Part shown: positions 43,318 through 51,499 of the stretch, piece by piece
Layout of the letters: every line of letters begins with the position of its first letter
How positions within the stretch are numbered: the stretch's first letter is position 1
DNA from: CAXPZW01 sp964221845
GTDB taxonomy: Bacteria > Bacteroidota > Bacteroidia > Flavobacteriales_D > Sanyastnellaceae
DNA: 64,000 nucleotides
NCBI GenBank assembly: GCA_964221845.1
Contig: CAXPZW010000006.1
Location: 11,297 to 75,296, forward strand
Direction of reading: 5' to 3'
The notes under the pieces: model-generated
The model's input: the letters and a program-made list of their open reading frames with translations, nothing else
The model's database searches: none
Told to the model about the DNA's origin: nothing
Program-made: the position numbers and the translations under genes

Positions 43318-45111
43318 ATGGACAAGACCCAAGACAAAAAAGCACTGACCGGCGGCGAATGGCTGATCCGCGATGTGGACTGTGAAGACATCTTCATCCC
43401 CGAGGAGTGGAGTGAAGAACAACGCATGATCCAGCAAACCTGCCTGGACTTTGTAAACCAAGAAATCGTTCCCCTCCTGGACCGCATTGACAGCATGGAG
43501 GAAGGCCTGATGCCTTCGCTTATGAACCAGGCCGGTGAACTGGGCATGCTCGGCATTTCGGTGCCTGAGGACCTGGGCGGCATGGGCATGGACTTCAAAA
43601 CTTCAATGCTCACCACCGAAGCACTCGGGGAAGCGCACAGCTTCAGCGTTGCGTACGGCGCACACACCGGTATCGGCACCCTGCCCATCCTGTACTACGG
43701 CAACGACGAGCAGCGTAAAAAATACATCCCCAAGTTGGCCACCGGCGAGTGGAAGGGCTGCTACTGCTTGACCGAGCCGAGCTCAGGTTCAGACGCCAAC
43801 TCGGGCAAGACCAAAGCCACCCTTAGCGAGGACGGCAAGCACTACATCATCAACGGACAAAAGATGTGGATCACCAACGCAGGATTTGCAGACGTGTACA
43901 CCGTTTTTGCCAAGATTGATGACGACGAGAACCTTTCGGCCTTCATCCTGACCAAGGACATGGAAGGCATCACTTCCAACCCGGAAGAGAAGAAGCTCGG
44001 CATCAAAGGGTCATCCACCCGCCAGGTGTTCTTCAACAACGTGAAGGTGCCGGTTGAGAACCTGCTGAGCACCCGCGGCAACGGCTTTAAAATCGCTGTA
44101 AACATCCTCAATATTGGCCGCATCAAGCTGGCCGGCGGTGTGATGGGCGGTTGCAAAGGCATCATCACAGATGCGGTGAACTACGCCAACGAACGCGAGC
44201 AGTTTGGCCGTCCGATTTCCAAGTACGGCGCCATCCGTCACAAGCTGGCGCAAATGGCCACCCAAACTTGGGTGGTGGAAAGTGCCACCTACCGCGCCAC
44301 CCAAAACATCGACGACGAGATTGCCTCGCGCATTGCCGGCGGTGCCGACAAGGGTGAAGCCACATTGAAAGGCATCGCTTCTTACGCACCCGAATGCGCC
44401 ATGCTGAAGGTCTTTGGATCCGAAGTATTGGACTATGTGGTGGACGAAGGCCTGCAAATCCACGGCGGCATGGGCTACTCGGCCGAGACCCGCATTGAGA
44501 AGAGCTACCGCGACGCGCGCATCAACCGCATTTTTGAAGGTACCAATGAGATCAACCGCATGTTGACCGTGGACATGATCCTCAAAAAAGCCATGAAAGG
44601 CCAACTCGACCTGATGGGCCCAGCCATGGCCGTGAGCAAGGAGCTGATGAGCATTCCTGATTTTGGGGATGGCAGCGACGACGTGTACGCACAGCTTCAC
44701 AAGATTGTCGGCAACTTCAAAAAAGCCATCCTGATGACCGCCGGTGCAGCAGCCCAAAAGCTGATGATGAACCTGGCCAAGGAGCAGGAAGTGCTGATGA
44801 ACATTGCAGACATGGCCATTCAGACTTACGCTGCAGAATCCGCACTGCTGCGTGCAGAGAAGATTGCCAAACACCACGGCGAAGCCGCAGCCGAGTTGCC
44901 GCTGGCCATGGTCCGCAGCTTCATGTGGGACGCCTGTGACATCATCAACAAAGCTGGACGCGAAGCACTGGTTTCGTTTGGCGAAGGCGATGAACTGCGC
45001 ATGATGCTCATGGGCATCAAACGCTTCACCAAAATGCAGCCGTTCAACATCAAAGATGAACGCCGCAAAGTGGCCGCAGCATTGATCGACAAGAACGCCT
45101 ACACGTTCTGA
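43318..45111 (+). CDS. Acyl-CoA dehydrogenase (FadE-like, long form)
   Basis: The 597-aa flavoprotein performs the first oxidation of beta-oxidation. It has the standard domains (T-E-P-S-S-G-S-D and M-W-I-T-N-A-G-F for FAD and substrate binding; Q-I-H-G-G-M-G-Y) and the catalytic Glu in F-E-G-T-N-E-I. About 170 extra C-terminal residues resemble the long VLCAD-like form common in Bacillus and Bacteroidota. It is the last gene of the operon and is followed by a terminator. Confidence 0.93.
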   Translation: MDKTQDKKALTGGEWLIRDVDCEDIFIPEEWSEEQRMIQQTCLDFVNQEIVPLLDRIDSMEEGLMPSLMNQAGELGMLGISVPEDLGGMGMDFKTSMLTTEALGEAHSFSVAYGAHTGIGTLPILYYGNDEQRKKYIPKLATGEWKGCYCLTEPSSGSDANSGKTKATLSEDGKHYIINGQKMWITNAGFADVYTVFAKIDDDENLSAFILTKDMEGITSNPEEKKLGIKGSSTRQVFFNNVKVPVENLLSTRGNGFKIAVNILNIGRIKLAGGVMGGCKGIITDAVNYANEREQFGRPISKYGAIRHKLAQMATQTWVVESATYRATQNIDDEIASRIAGGADKGEATLKGIASYAPECAMLKVFGSEVLDYVVDEGLQIHGGMGYSAETRIEKSYRDARINRIFEGTNEINRMLTVDMILKKAMKGQLDLMGPAMAVSKELMSIPDFGDGSDDVYAQLHKIVGNFKKAILMTAGAAAQKLMMNLAKEQEVLMNIADMAIQTYAAESALLRAEKIAKHHGEAAAELPLAMVRSFMWDACDIINKAGREALVSFGEGDELRMMLMGIKRFTKMQPFNIKDERRKVAAALIDKNAYTF

Positions 45112-45130
45112 TCCCAAGAATAACACCGTT

Positions 45131-45159
45131 AAAGCCGTCCAATTTGGGCGGCTTTTTTT
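45131..45159 (+). terminator. Rho-independent terminator of the beta-oxidation operon
   Basis: AAAGCCG-T-CC pairs with GG-G-CGGCTTT around a short loop and is followed by a T run, 19 bases past the stop of the dehydrogenase. Confidence 0.9.
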
Positions 45160-45196
45160 ATGCGAACGCCTAACTTACAGGAGCACTTATACCATT

Positions 45197-47458
45197 ATGA
45201 AGCCTTCTACCCTGCTTGGATTCCTCCTGATGGCCACGTTCGCAAGCGCGCAACACGACGGCCATTGGCACTTTGGTAACGGCATCTCCATGGACTTCAC
45301 CTCGGGCACTGTGGCCTTGGGCACTTCGGACATCAACGTGCTGCTTTCCAACCTCCCAGCCACCATTTCCACCATGGCCGGAGACCTGCTGTACTACACA
45401 GACGGCGAGGTGATCCACGGCCCCAACGGCAATTTACTACCAGACGGCACCTTGGCCGGTTCGGCATCGGAAAGCCTGTTCATTCCCATGCCCGGTAACT
45501 TGGACCAACACTACTTGGTGCGCTCGTTGAACGCTGGGTTGGAGTGGGTGGCCCTGGACGCGACGCTAGCCGTAGACGGCAACCTCATCGACCCCACGCC
45601 CACCAACTTCTACACCACCGAGTGTCGCTTGCTTGCCACGCCCAAGCTGGATTCCGACGAATTCTGGCTGTTGGCGCTGGACAACCTCTTTGGTTCGCTG
45701 AACGTGCACGTGTTCTCGGTATCGGCCACCGGCATTGAGCTGGAGGCGGATTACGGCTACTCCTTCATTTGGGTGGATTGGTTTGACGCGCTGGACGACG
45801 TGGCCCTCAGCCCCGACTGCAGCCGCATTGCCGCCACGTTCAAGGGACACTACTTTGCCCTGCTCGACTTTGACCAGGAAACCGGCGTAGTCACCGACCC
45901 TTTTGCGCAAAGCATCGACACCGGAGACGGCTTTTCGGCCACTACCCAGATTGCGTTCTCGCCTTCAGGAGAGTACCTCTACACCTCTGGCAACGGCAGC
46001 CTGCTGCGCCAGTTTGACTTGACCGATTACAATGCGACTTCCATCGAGAATTCCATGACCACGGTCACCACCACCGGAAGCGCGGTAGGCGTCAACTGGA
46101 GCGACATGAAATGCGGACCTGACGGCATCTTGTACGTGGCCGATTCCAGCGGAGACAAGCTCGACGCCATCCTCAACCCCGATGACCCCACGCCAACCGC
46201 TACGCTCACCACCGATTACTTGAGCCCCGATGCCGACTTCTTGAACTTTCCTCTGATCCCGAATCTGACCTGTGCCTCGGTGGTCTTTTCCATCCAAGCC
46301 GGACCGGCCTGTTTGGGTGATCTAACCGACATTACCCTTTCCGGCACGGTACCGGCCGACAGCGTCAGCTGGGAATTTGGGGATCCCGACAACAATACCG
46401 GCACCGGCGACGACGTGTCGTTCGAATACCTGGACGTGGGCACCTACACCGTCACCGCCACCGTGGAGTACGGCACCGACACCTACCAAGTGGAAACCAC
46501 CGTAGAAGTCAACGTGTACCCCACCCCAGACATCGGCCCCGACTTGGAATTCTGTGCGGGTGAGTCCGAAGTGCTCGAATCCGGCACCGACGCGGCTTCC
46601 TTTGAATGGATGAATGGATCAAACGACAACCAAATCAACGTTTCAGAAACCGGCTGGGCGTGGCTCATTGCGGCCAACGGTGCTTGCGAGGTCATTGACA
46701 GTGCTTACGTGAACGTGCTGCCCATCCCTCAAGTGGTGTGCGATCCAGACGTGGTCCTCTGCGACGACGGAACTGCCACGCTAGCAGCCACCTCTGCCCA
46801 AGAGATCAGCTGGAGCAACGGCGTAGACGGAGACAGCTTTGACACGGCTGTTTCGGGCACTTACACGGCCACCGTGAGCAACGCCTGCGGCACCGACAGC
46901 GACGACATCACCTTGACTGTGGTCAGCTTGCCCACGGACTTTCTGCCAGCCACCGCCCAGGCCTGCTTTGGCGACACGTTGCTCTTGGGCCCGACCGTTG
47001 ACGTGGGTGAGGTCAATACCTCCTGGAACACCGGATCTGGTGATGCGGTGATTGAGGTGAGCGAGGCCGGGGACTTTGTGCTGACCTTGGAATACCTCGG
47101 CTGCGAGGTGACCGACGTGACGGCCGTGACCTTGATTGACAGCTACCCCATTGAGTCGCTGATCATGCCCAACATCTTCACCCCCGATCAGGACCAGTAC
47201 AACACCAGCTTCCGCCCATTTGACCCCGCCAACCCTGGCGTTGAAATCTGCGGTATTGCTGCGGTAGAGGTCGATCTGGATATGTTCAACCGCTGGGGAA
47301 ACCTGCTGCTGGAGAACGGTTGCGCTTGGGACGGAACCGATCCAGAAGGCAAAGACGTCATCGAGGGCACCTACTACTTCATCGTTGAAGTGGTGAGCAC
47401 CTGCGGAACTGAGCGCGAAACACGTGAGTTCTCCGGGTACGTGGAAGTGGTCCGATAG
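45197..47458 (+). CDS. Secreted PKD-containing protein with T9SS type B sorting domain
   Basis: The 753-aa protein has a signal peptide ending T-F-A-S-A-Q. Residues about 20-370 begin W-H-F-G-N-G-I-S-M-D-F and look like a WD40-type beta-propeller seen in many Bacteroidota surface proteins (S-P-D-C-S-R, S-P-S-G-E-Y-L-Y). A PKD domain follows (about 385-445, W-E-F-G-D-P), then Ig-like repeats with L-P-I-P-Q-V and C-x-G-D pieces. The C-terminus is a type B signal: N-I-F-T-P-D-Q-D, F-N-R-W-G-N-L-L, G-T-Y-Y-F-I-V-E-V. It is exported by the T9SS; the ligand is unknown. Confidence 0.85.
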   Translation: MKPSTLLGFLLMATFASAQHDGHWHFGNGISMDFTSGTVALGTSDINVLLSNLPATISTMAGDLLYYTDGEVIHGPNGNLLPDGTLAGSASESLFIPMPGNLDQHYLVRSLNAGLEWVALDATLAVDGNLIDPTPTNFYTTECRLLATPKLDSDEFWLLALDNLFGSLNVHVFSVSATGIELEADYGYSFIWVDWFDALDDVALSPDCSRIAATFKGHYFALLDFDQETGVVTDPFAQSIDTGDGFSATTQIAFSPSGEYLYTSGNGSLLRQFDLTDYNATSIENSMTTVTTTGSAVGVNWSDMKCGPDGILYVADSSGDKLDAILNPDDPTPTATLTTDYLSPDADFLNFPLIPNLTCASVVFSIQAGPACLGDLTDITLSGTVPADSVSWEFGDPDNNTGTGDDVSFEYLDVGTYTVTATVEYGTDTYQVETTVEVNVYPTPDIGPDLEFCAGESEVLESGTDAASFEWMNGSNDNQINVSETGWAWLIAANGACEVIDSAYVNVLPIPQVVCDPDVVLCDDGTATLAATSAQEISWSNGVDGDSFDTAVSGTYTATVSNACGTDSDDITLTVVSLPTDFLPATAQACFGDTLLLGPTVDVGEVNTSWNTGSGDAVIEVSEAGDFVLTLEYLGCEVTDVTAVTLIDSYPIESLIMPNIFTPDQDQYNTSFRPFDPANPGVEICGIAAVEVDLDMFNRWGNLLLENGCAWDGTDPEGKDVIEGTYYFIVEVVSTCGTERETREFSGYVEVVR

Positions 47459-47494
47459 CCTCGGTCGCCCGTCATCCTTGAAAAACGGCCCCAT

Positions 47495-47525
47495 TTGCAA
47501 AGGGAGTTTGGATTTTTTATATTTG
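47495..47525 (+). promoter_or_regulatory. Candidate promoter of the 69-aa protein gene
   Basis: TTG at 47495-47497 and TATATTTG at 47518-47525 are spaced by 20 bases, a good -33/-7 pair. The leader to the ATG at 47666 would be about 130 bases, long for this window, and contains no start codon in frame with the 69-aa gene. Apart from this, nothing is recognisable in 47459-47665. Confidence 0.52.
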
Positions 47526-47665
47526 CGCGCCTCGAAAAAATGTGTTATTTTGAGGTAAACGCGGTATGAAGGCAGTGTGTGGCACCACTACTGGCACCAC
47601 CTCATACACGATCAGAACATTCAAAGCGCAACTGCCGCGCCCCAACATAAATTCGAGAGAACGAT

Positions 47666-47875
47666 ATGGGAAGACCAGCAACGAAACCCAAGGCGCTCAA
47701 AGACGGGTACTACCTAGAGCTCCGCAACCCCAACGCACAAACTGGCATCAAAATCCGCCGCGACACCCGCGAGGAAATCGACGTTGCCATGGAGCACTAT
47801 AAGAACTCAAAAAACGTGATCTACCTCGGCGAGCTGAAAAAAGGCAAGTGGGTAGACGCCAAAAAAACCGGATGA
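47666..47875 (+). CDS. Conserved-looking 69-aa basic protein, function unknown
   Basis: The 69-aa protein is basic and has no signal peptide or membrane segment. It begins M-G-R-P-A-T-K-P-K-A-L-K-D-G-Y-Y-L-E and contains G-I-K-I-R-R-D-T and V-I-Y-L-G-E. It has its own promoter candidate and terminator, so it is very probably a real gene. Similar short proteins occur in Flavobacteriia from memory, without known function. The Arg/Lys content suggests nucleic-acid or ribosome binding, which is inference. Confidence 0.75.
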   Translation: MGRPATKPKALKDGYYLELRNPNAQTGIKIRRDTREEIDVAMEHYKNSKNVIYLGELKKGKWVDAKKTG

Positions 47876-47893
47876 TTCTTCATCCATACCAAC

Positions 47894-47925
47894 AAAAAAA
47901 CCGCATCACACGATGCGGTTTTTTT
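47894..47925. terminator. Bidirectional rho-independent terminator
   Basis: AAAAACCGCATC-ACAC-GATGCGGTTTTT is a perfect stem flanked by A and T runs, so it can end both the 69-aa gene (plus strand) and the ferredoxin gene (minus strand, stop at 47947). Confidence 0.95.
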
Positions 47926-47946
47926 GTGCCTTGATGTTGGCAGGAT

Positions 47947-48264
47947 CTATTCGCCCACCTCGGCGAGTTGGACCTTGAGTCCGTCGAGGTTGTCGGCCAA
48001 GTGGATTTGGCACCCCAAGCGGCTGTTGTCCTCCACAAAGAAGGCCGAGTCGAGCATGTCTTCTTCGTCGGCGCTCATTTCAGGAAGGTCGTGGTCCGAG
48101 AGGATGTACATGTGGCAAGATGCGCACATGGCCATGCCGCCGCACGTGCCTTCCACAGGCAGCTCAGAGCCCTTGCAGAGCTCCATCATATTCAGGTTCA
48201 TGTCGGTAGGCGCCTCCAATTCGTGGGAAGTGCCTTCGCGGTCGATGACGGTAACTTTGATCAT
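47947..48264 (-). CDS. 2Fe-2S ferredoxin (adrenodoxin type)
   Basis: The 105-aa electron carrier has ligand cysteines Cys41, Cys47 and Cys50 (C-G-G-M-A-M-C-A-S-C) and Cys85 (L-G-C-Q-I), the adrenodoxin/Isc-type spacing. The surrounding acidic residues are typical of reductase docking. It lies three bases after a ferredoxin reductase gene and is surely its partner. Electrons could go to P450s, hydroxylases or Fe-S assembly. Confidence 0.92.
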   Translation of the reverse strand: MIKVTVIDREGTSHELEAPTDMNLNMMELCKGSELPVEGTCGGMAMCASCHMYILSDHDLPEMSADEEDMLDSAFFVEDNSRLGCQIHLADNLDGLKVQLAEVGE

Positions 48265-48267
48265 GCG

Positions 48268-49275
48268 TTAAAAGCCTTGGACGCCGTTGACAGTGGTATA
48301 CTTGAGCACGACGTTTTTGTCGGGGTAAATGCGTTTGAAAGCGCTTTGCACCATGATGGTGGTTTCGTGGAATCCGCAAAGGATCAGCTTGAGCTTGCCG
48401 GGGTAGGTATTGATGTCACCGACTGCATAAATCCCGTCCACGTTGGTACTGTAGTCGCGGGTGTTGACCTCGATGGCGTTTTTGTCCAGGTTGAGGCCCC
48501 AGTCGGCCAGTGGTCCGAGTTTGGGGGTGAGTCCAAACAAGGGCACCCAGTGGTCACAGGCCACGTGCTTTTCGCCTTCGGTCTTGTGCTTGATGGTCAC
48601 GCCTTCGACGTGGCCGTTTCCTTCGATGCCCACCACTTCTGCGTCGGTGAGCAGGTTGATCTTGCTGGCCTCGGCCATGTCTATCACCTTTTGCACCGAA
48701 TCTGGGTGGCCACGGAAGGATTGGCGGCGGTGCACCAGGCTCACTTCAGAAGCCACACCGTCGGCCAAGAAGATGGCCCAGTCCAGCGCAGAGTCGCCTC
48801 CACCGCTGATGACCACCTTTTTGTCTTTGTAGAAGTTCGGGTCGCGGATGATGTATTCCACGCCGTGGTCCTCGTAATCGGAGAGGTTGGCCACTGGTGG
48901 CTTGCGGGGCTCAAAACATCCCAAACCGCCCGCGATGGCAATGACCGGCGCTTTGTGCGCGGTGCCTTTGTTGGTGGTGAGGATGAAGTTGCCCTCGTCG
49001 TCCTTCTCGATGGTTTCGGCGCGCTCGCCCAGGGTGAACCCGGGTTTGAACGGGGCCGCCTGCTCCATGAGGTTTTCGATCAGATCACCGGCCAGAATTT
49101 CTGGGAAACCCGGGATGTCGTAGATCGGTTTCTTGGGGTAAATCTCGGTGAGCTGTCCGCCCGCCTGTGGGAGTGCGTCTACCAAGTGGCAGCGCAGTTT
49201 GAGCAATCCTGCTTCGAACACGGTGAACAGACCGCAAGGGCCCGCACCGATGATGAGGATATCGGTTTCAATCAT
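48268..49275 (-). CDS. Ferredoxin-NADP reductase, thioredoxin-reductase-like
   Basis: The 335-aa flavoprotein has FAD-binding G-A-G-P-C-G at about 10-15 and NADPH-binding G-G-G-D-S-A near residue 155, plus the end motif G-I-Y-A-V-G-D near 285. It lacks the C-x-x-C redox pair of thioredoxin reductase, which makes it a TrxR-like ferredoxin reductase. The frame is open far upstream, but the ATG at 49275 starts the Rossmann fold and follows a -7 box. The operon ends with the ferredoxin gene. Confidence 0.9.
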   Translation of the reverse strand: MIETDILIIGAGPCGLFTVFEAGLLKLRCHLVDALPQAGGQLTEIYPKKPIYDIPGFPEILAGDLIENLMEQAAPFKPGFTLGERAETIEKDDEGNFILTTNKGTAHKAPVIAIAGGLGCFEPRKPPVANLSDYEDHGVEYIIRDPNFYKDKKVVISGGGDSALDWAIFLADGVASEVSLVHRRQSFRGHPDSVQKVIDMAEASKINLLTDAEVVGIEGNGHVEGVTIKHKTEGEKHVACDHWVPLFGLTPKLGPLADWGLNLDKNAIEVNTRDYSTNVDGIYAVGDINTYPGKLKLILCGFHETTIMVQSAFKRIYPDKNVVLKYTTVNGVQGF

Positions 49276-49293
49276 GCCGTTCCAATTCAGGGG

Positions 49294-49301
49294 CAAAAGT
49301 A
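49294..49301 (-). promoter_or_regulatory. -7 box of the ferredoxin reductase operon
   Basis: TACTTTTG on the minus strand matches TAnnTTTG, 18 bases before the ATG at 49275, supporting that start. Confidence 0.5.
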
Positions 49302-49437
49302 CTTGTTTTCTAAGGCGAACACCGTGACCATTGACAGTTCCGGTGTTCATGGAGAGCAACACTTGCGTTTGCAATTTGTTTTGTCGGTCAAGACGCGCGA
49401 ATTGTGTACTTTCCTCACGCCTTTGTGAACCGACGAT

Positions 49438-50685
49438 ATGAGAATTTCTACCCTCCTCCTGGCCCTGCTTGCGGCGCCTACCCTGCTCACCGCTCAATGC
49501 GACGGCGAGCGTTACCGTGAATTTGTGTTTGACTCGTTTGCCAAGTCCGCGGACATCCTCTACGGTTCCAACTACGACCTGAACGAAAACCTCCAAGACC
49601 TCTACCTGGACGTCTACACCCCCAACGGCGACACCGAAACCGAGCGCCCACTGGTGATTTTGGCCCACGGCGGCAGTTTCATGTTTGGCGCCAAGGACGG
49701 CGAGGATGTCGTTCCCTTGGCCGAAGACCTGACCAAAATGGGCTTTGTGGTGGCCAGCATCCAATACCGCTTGGGCATCAACCTGGCCACCCTCAACTTG
49801 GAGGGTCCAGCAACCGAAGCTGTAGTGCGTGGTTTCCACGACATGAAGGCCGCCATCCGCTACTTCCGCAAAGACGTAGCCGAAAACGGCAACACCTTTG
49901 GCATTGACACCGATCAGATTTACCTCGGCGGCGTCTCAGCGGGCGGGTTCATCACCTTGCACTGCGGCGCCATGGACCAAGAGTCCGAACTCCCCGACTA
50001 CCTCGACTACACCGACCTGGGCCTGACCGGCGGCATCGAAGGCGACACCGGCAACGAGGGCTACAGCTCAGAAATCGCCGGACTCTTCAATATCGCGGGC
50101 GCCATCAAGGACACTGCTTACATGTCGGCAGAAGATCCGCCCATGCTCAACTTCCACGGCACCGAAGACACAGTGGTGCCATTCGACGCGGACATCCTGT
50201 ATCTGCTCAGCACCTTCGCAGTGACCGAAGTGGACGGTTCCAACGCCGTAGCCCAAAAGGCCGACGAGCTGGGCTTGGTGAATTGCTTTGAGATTTACGA
50301 AGGGCAAGGACACGTACCCCACACCACCAACGAGGCCTACTACGACACCACGCGCAGCATCATCTCCAACTTCCTCTCCCACTTGGTGTGCGAAAACATT
50401 GAACTGGACTGCAGCTACCGCGAGATCCTGGTTGGGGTAGATGAACTGCCTCGTACCACCTTGAAAGTGTGGCCCAACCCGGCCACCGATCAGGTACGTT
50501 TGGAACTCCCCGGAGCGCTCCGAGGCGAGTTGTTGGCCATACGAGACTTGCACGGCCGCGAGGTGCGCAGCTGGCGTGCCAGCAACCTGGTGGAGTCCCT
50601 GAATGTGTCTGATTTGCCGGCCGGCGTGTACCACGTGGTGGTGGCCAACCGTCCCGAAGTGGGAGCGCGACTGGTGATCCACTAA
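49438..50685 (+). CDS. Secreted carboxylesterase-like hydrolase with T9SS type A sorting domain
   Basis: The 415-aa protein has a signal peptide (cleavage near L-L-T-A-Q), an alpha/beta-hydrolase domain with oxyanion motif A-H-G-G at 77-80, the nucleophile elbow G-G-V-S-A-G-G with Ser167, an acid in H-G-T-E-D-T-V-V-P and a His in G-Q-G-H-V-P-H. A full triad is thus plausible. The last 75 residues are a T9SS type A domain (V-W-P-N-P-A-T-D, I-R-D-L-H-G-R-E, L-P-A-G-V-Y-H-V-V-V). The substrate is unknown. The stop overlaps the convergent tadA stop by four bases. Confidence 0.88.
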   Translation: MRISTLLLALLAAPTLLTAQCDGERYREFVFDSFAKSADILYGSNYDLNENLQDLYLDVYTPNGDTETERPLVILAHGGSFMFGAKDGEDVVPLAEDLTKMGFVVASIQYRLGINLATLNLEGPATEAVVRGFHDMKAAIRYFRKDVAENGNTFGIDTDQIYLGGVSAGGFITLHCGAMDQESELPDYLDYTDLGLTGGIEGDTGNEGYSSEIAGLFNIAGAIKDTAYMSAEDPPMLNFHGTEDTVVPFDADILYLLSTFAVTEVDGSNAVAQKADELGLVNCFEIYEGQGHVPHTTNEAYYDTTRSIISNFLSHLVCENIELDCSYREILVGVDELPRTTLKVWPNPATDQVRLELPGALRGELLAIRDLHGREVRSWRASNLVESLNVSDLPAGVYHVVVANRPEVGARLVIH

Positions 50686-51146
50686 CGTTTGCGGCGGCTG
50701 GCGAAGAACTCTTTGAGCAGCGTCGCACATGCTTCTTCCATGACCCCGCCTTTGACTTCGGTTTTGGGGTGCACTACAGGTGGTGCGCCTTCCTCTGCAT
50801 GGTACTTGGTGAACCCGCGTTTGTGGTCATAAGCCCCAAACACAATGCGCCCCACGCGGGTGTTGAATGCGCCTCCCGCGCACATCAAGCACGGCTCAAG
50901 GGTGACGTACAAGGTGCATTGGTCGAGGTATTTGCCCCCTAAAAATTCACTCGCCGCAGTGTAGGCTTGCATCTCAGCATGCGCGGTGAAGTCGTGCAGG
51001 CGCTCGGTGAGGTTGTAGCCCCGGGCGATGACCTGGCCTTGGCAGGTGACCACTGCCCCAACCGGGACTTCCTTGGCATCGTAGGCACGTTGGGCCTCAA
51101 CCAAGGCGAGTTTCATGAAGTGTTCGTCGGTGGGGGGTGCGAGCAT
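50682..51146 (-). CDS. tadA: tRNA-specific adenosine deaminase TadA
   Basis: The 154-aa zinc enzyme converts adenosine 34 of tRNA-Arg to inosine. The catalytic H-A-E motif and the zinc-binding P-C-L-M-C are intact, with the N-terminal F-M-K-L-A-L-V-E-A and V-P-V-G-A-V-V. The start at 51146 gives the usual length; the frame is open for 60 more codons with unlikely composition. It could act on guanine or related bases, but the motif context fits TadA. Confidence 0.92.
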   Translation of the reverse strand: MLAPPTDEHFMKLALVEAQRAYDAKEVPVGAVVTCQGQVIARGYNLTERLHDFTAHAEMQAYTAASEFLGGKYLDQCTLYVTLEPCLMCAGGAFNTRVGRIVFGAYDHKRGFTKYHAEEGAPPVVHPKTEVKGGVMEEACATLLKEFFASRRKR

Positions 51147-51322
51147 GGGAGCGAAATTCGAAAAAATTTGGGCCGGATGCAGCATCGGCTTGTGACGCCC
51201 CCATGCTCCATACCGCCTCCTCCTTCCTAGATTGACCCCAAACGTCCCTTTTCCCCTTCCTACTTTTCGCAGCTCCAGCCCATATGCTGGCCCAGAACAC
51301 TCGATTTGGGACACTTGCATAA

Positions 51323-51499
51323 ACACCTGTTCTGCTTCGCGCTTGGAATACAGCTGGGCAATTGGTGGAGGAACGTGCGTTGGATTTGCCTCAAGGCCAG
51401 CACCGCATTGCCCTTGACGCTGCTTTGCGCCCCGGACTTTACCTCGTGCGTTTGGAACAAGCGGGAGGCGCTTGGCAAGGTGAGGCCGTGGTCCGCTGA
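51323..51499 (+). pseudogene. Remnant T9SS type A sorting domain (truncated gene)
   Basis: A 58-codon segment after an in-frame TAA (51320-51322) and ending at a TGA (51497-51499) reads as the end of a type A sorting domain: A-W-N-T-A-G-Q-L-V, L-P-Q-G-Q-H-R-I-A-L-D and L-R-P-G-L-Y-L-V-R-L, then V-V-R at the stop. The usual N-P-x-x-G start of the domain and any cargo domain are missing. Upstream of the TAA the same frame reads a signal-peptide-like L-F-P-F-L-L-F-A-A-P-A-H-M-L-A-Q. This suggests a gene collapsed by deletion to its two ends. The rest of the 51147-51322 gap shows nothing else. Confidence 0.6.

Noticed and set aside
49276..49839. N-terminal extension of the ferredoxin reductase on the minus strand
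   Set aside because: It crosses the -7 box and runs antisense to the secreted esterase gene. The Rossmann fold starts at 49275.
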